NCBI GenBank assembly: GCA_905182985.1
Contig: CAJJDN010000129.1
Span: 168,579-232,578, forward strand
Origin: Paramecium sonneborni
Taxonomy: Eukaryota; Ciliophora; Oligohymenophorea; Peniculida; Parameciidae
Length of the DNA stretch: 64,000 nt
Direction of reading: 5' to 3'
Below, piece after piece: positions 60,144-64,000 of the stretch. The notes under the pieces were generated by a model that worked only from the letters and a program-made list of their open reading frames with translations, ran no database searches and had not been told where the DNA came from. A program made the translations under genes and the position numbers. Position 1 is the first letter of the stretch. Each line of letters starts with the position of its first letter.

Positions 60144-61671
60144 ATGGCTGTTACTTAATCTTTTTTTTCTGACACTTATAATACAAGATTTCCTACTTGG
60201 TGTTATGAAAAATGTCCTTGTGATACTTCATAAATGGCAAATCCTACTCATTTTAAAATTTAAATAAATAATGGTAAATAGAAAACGAAACTTCTTTATA
60301 TATAAAATGATTATTTGATTACCAAGTCAAAATAAGTAAAACAAATCACTATTTTTTAGAACGACTTAAAATGGATCTGTTATTTAAACTCAACATTAAA
60401 AGTTTTAAAGAATTCAAGAGAATAAACAAGCACTCTCCTCTTATCATAAGGTCAGAACGAAGTGTCTATAAGTGGAGATATTGAGAACTTGCTTAAAACT
60501 ATAAAACGATATTCAATTTAGGAAGAATTCAAGATGAAATTCTAATTAATAAAAAAATTAGGACAAGGTGCTTTTGCAGAGGTATATATTTACTCAAATA
60601 TATTAGGTATATTCAGCCAAGAATAAACAATCAGATGATTATTTCGCAGTAAAAATGTTCGAAAAATAATTTTTTAAATCTTACTTAGACTAATAATCAT
60701 TATTAAAAGAGATTAAAGTACTTCGAACAATTTATCATGAATCTACTGTGGCATTATTGGAATTATACGAGACATAATGTTACGTCTATGTTGTAATGGA
60801 ATTACTAAATGGCGGAAATCTTAGTTAGTACCTTGATAAAAATTCTCCTCTTTCTGAAAAATAAACAGCATAGATTGTGTATAATTTATTGATTTCTCTT
60901 AATCACATAAATAGTTTTGGAATATTTCATAGAGATTTGAAACCTGATAATATTATATTTCGTGAAAAAGGGAATTTGGATTCTTTATGTATAATTGATT
61001 TTGGATTGGCTGATTTCTATAATTAAGAAGCCATATATTTATTCAATAGATGTGGTAGTGTTGGATTTGTTGCTCCTGAAATTTTACATGATTGTGCTTA
61101 TGATTTAAAGGTTGATTTATATAGTATTGGTATTATAATGTATTGTGCCTTAAATGGTTCATTACCTTTTGAAGGTAATTCTATGTAGAAAGTTTAATAA
61201 AACTATAAAGGAGAAGTCAAAACTAATAATTTAAACATAAGTTCAAAGGGATTATAATTTATAAATAGTTTACTTTAACCTAATCCTTAAAAAAGAATAG
61301 ATTTATAAGAAGCATTGATTCATCCTTGGTTTTTAGAATAAAATTTTAGTAGTATAAAAGGGTTTAAATTAAAAAGTATGAAATAATCAATCATGAAACA
61401 AAATCTAATGTTAACTCCTCAATTAATAAAGAGTAGTCCAAATTCTACTCCAAGATCACCTTAAAGTCCTTTAACTAATCCTTCTTAATAATCTTCTTTT
61501 TTAATGAGAATGGCAGGAAAAAAACTTAGCAATTTTAAACTTGATGAGGATTTAACTCCAAGAGAGAAAGAATAATATAGTCCCAAATCTAACTTATTGA
61601 AAAAGGTTGTAGTAAGAAAATCTATTTTCAATCATTTAGAACCTCTTAAAAGACAAAGAAAATTAGAATGA
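60144..61671 (+). CDS. CAMK-like Ser/Thr protein kinase with an N-terminal PH-like domain, 500 aa
   Basis: Residues 1-120 form a strand-rich module (TKLLYIQNDYLITKSKQV, ITIFQNDLKWIC...), probably a PH-like fold as in other ciliate kinases. The kinase domain follows: KLGQGAFAEVYSAK (Gly loop, split by a 25-nt intron), FAVKMF, FHRDLKPDNIIF, IIDFGLADF, GSVGFVAPEILH, DLYSIGIIMY, then HPWF; all catalytic residues are present. A Ser/Thr-Pro-rich tail (TPQLIKSSPNSTPRSPQSPL) may be phosphorylated. The domain order is CAMK-group-like, but no calmodulin site or EF-hand was seen. Spliced length is exactly 501 codons. Confidence 0.85.
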
Positions 61672-61780
61672 TATAGATAATGAATCTGTGATAATATTTA
61701 TAGAAATATTTATAATATAATATTATAATTTCCTTATTGGTTAATAATAAAATATTATAATTCTTAAATTATATTTTTAA

Positions 61781-62799
61781 ATGATGCGCAATATCTCAAG
61801 ATTTCGATTTAGTATGATTATGGATTTAAATAATAATATTTAAAAAGATGAAATACATAATTAACTTAAAAATTATGGATATTTATTAGTCAAAGACTCA
61901 AGAATTGATTGGAAAGCAAATGAAGAATATTTTGATTTAATGGAGACTTATTTTGATAAAAGATCTAGAGAATTAGAATAGAATGGAAAAGTTAATGATT
62001 GTTTTCCTTAATATAAATATTAAGTTGGATTAGGATATGAAAATATAGGTAAACCAAATTACGATAAGGAGTCTTTGAAATATATGATTGATCAACCAAT
62101 TATAATTGATAGAGATCCTAAATGGAAATACTTTTGGCCTTATAGATATGATGGATTATATAATCCTCCTAAATGGATTCCATAAGATTTTAAGAATTTT
62201 GAAAGTATTATGAATAATTGGTAATTTTAATTATTAAGAACAACAGAATAAGTATTAGAAATATTGTCATTAGCATTTGAAGAGGAAAAAGAATTTTTTT
62301 ATAACAATATGAATAAAGCAACTCATTTATTATCACCAATAGGTTGTGATTTATAAAAGCATTAAATAAACACCAGATTTTCTGGATATCATTATGGTAC
62401 TATTATATGTATTATATGAATTAAGATTTAAATTTTATTACAGTTCATACAAAATCAAGATTTCCTGGTTTATTTGTCTGGTTACCTAATGGAAAAAGAG
62501 TAGAATTAAGAATTCCTGAAAAAACTATATTATTTTAACCAGGAAAACTGTTTGAATTTATGACAGGAGGTATTTATAAGGCAGGATATCATGAAGCCTT
62601 ATTAACAGAAGAAGCTAAGAAAGAATCAATAAAATTAAATAAAAAATGGAGAGTAACTTCAACTATATTTATTATGCTTAATGATAATACAATATTATAA
62701 CCAATGAATTATTTCAAAAATTTAAATATTTAGAAATATGAAGCAATAAGTGTAAAAGAATAATTTAAGAAAGAACTTAATAAATTGAGTTATGTATGA
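61781..62799 (+). CDS. 2-oxoglutarate/Fe(II)-dependent oxygenase (isopenicillin-N-synthase-like fold), 329 aa, one intron
   Basis: The double-stranded beta-helix core carries the metal triad: HxD in SGYHYDLNFITVHTKSR (interrupted by a 29-nt intron after the codon start GAT) and the distal His in GGIYKAGYHEALL, followed by WRVTSTIFIML, where the Arg and Ser/Thr normally bind 2-oxoglutarate. GLFVWLPNGKRVELRIP and FQPGKLFEFMTGG are typical of the family. The N-terminal 120 residues hold WKYFWPYRYDGLYNPP-type aromatic motifs. It oxidises a small molecule or protein; substrate unknown. Spliced length is exactly 330 codons; ATG 61781 or the adjacent ATG 61784 may be used. Confidence 0.8.
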
Positions 62800-62826
62800 T
62801 ATATTATGTAAAATAATCTAAATATT

Positions 62827-64000
<1,174 letters not shown>

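Overview
The window is macronuclear DNA of a ciliate, almost certainly a Paramecium. Three kinds of evidence agree. Long, family-recognisable proteins read through only if TAA and TAG are glutamine and TGA is the sole stop. Genes are interrupted by tiny GT..AG introns of about 21-31 nt (mostly 23-29), and removing them makes every well-resolved gene an exact multiple of three. The DNA is very AT-rich with short intergenic gaps. An apparently unexcised 28-bp TA-flanked insert (an internal eliminated sequence, IES) in one of two near-identical segments fits Paramecium in particular. Standard-code ORF calls are mostly fragments or shadows here.

Layout. 0.7-12 kb: an unrecognised Q/K/E-rich gene, a decayed gene, a divergent pair (peroxisomal PXMP4-like and a copper-type P-type ATPase, start codons 24 bp apart), two unrecognised minus-strand genes and a six-intron, probably mitochondrial, protein. 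12-19 kb: a zinc-finger ORF with decayed sequence upstream, an Aurora-like kinase, a decayed Tyr-rich gene, and an HTH gene plus a putative lipid-anchored MGGC protein that appear twice because a 1474-bp segment is repeated around a single N. 19-38 kb: a small secreted Cys-rich protein, a UPF0488/C8orf33-like gene, a large TOG-type microtubule protein, a bZIP factor, a CCP5-like tubulin deglutamylase, a multi-pass membrane protein, and several relics. 38-46 kb: one gene for a coiled-coil protein of 2464 aa. 46-54 kb: diacylglycerol kinase, then two ABCG half-transporters flanking a PH-TM-START lipid-transfer-type protein; the second transporter is split by a 345-N gap with duplicated flanks, one of which carries the extra 28 bp. 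55-64 kb: a small charged protein, an AIG1/ADTRP-like membrane protein, an LPA1/2-phosphoglycerate-kinase-like P-loop protein, a CAMK-like kinase, a 2OG-Fe(II) oxygenase, and a MAPK15/ERK7-like kinase cut by the right edge.

There is no operon logic, but two themes recur: microtubule and cilium biology (TOG protein, CCP5-like enzyme, Aurora-like kinase, giant coiled coil, MAPK15-like kinase) and membrane-lipid handling (DGK, two ABCG, PH-START, AIG1-like, LPA1-like). Roughly a fifth of the window is intergenic or decayed sequence. Relics must be recognised by TGA codons and frameshifts, because TAA and TAG do not stop translation. No rRNA, tRNA or CRISPR was found. All translations, introns and coordinates were worked out by eye.
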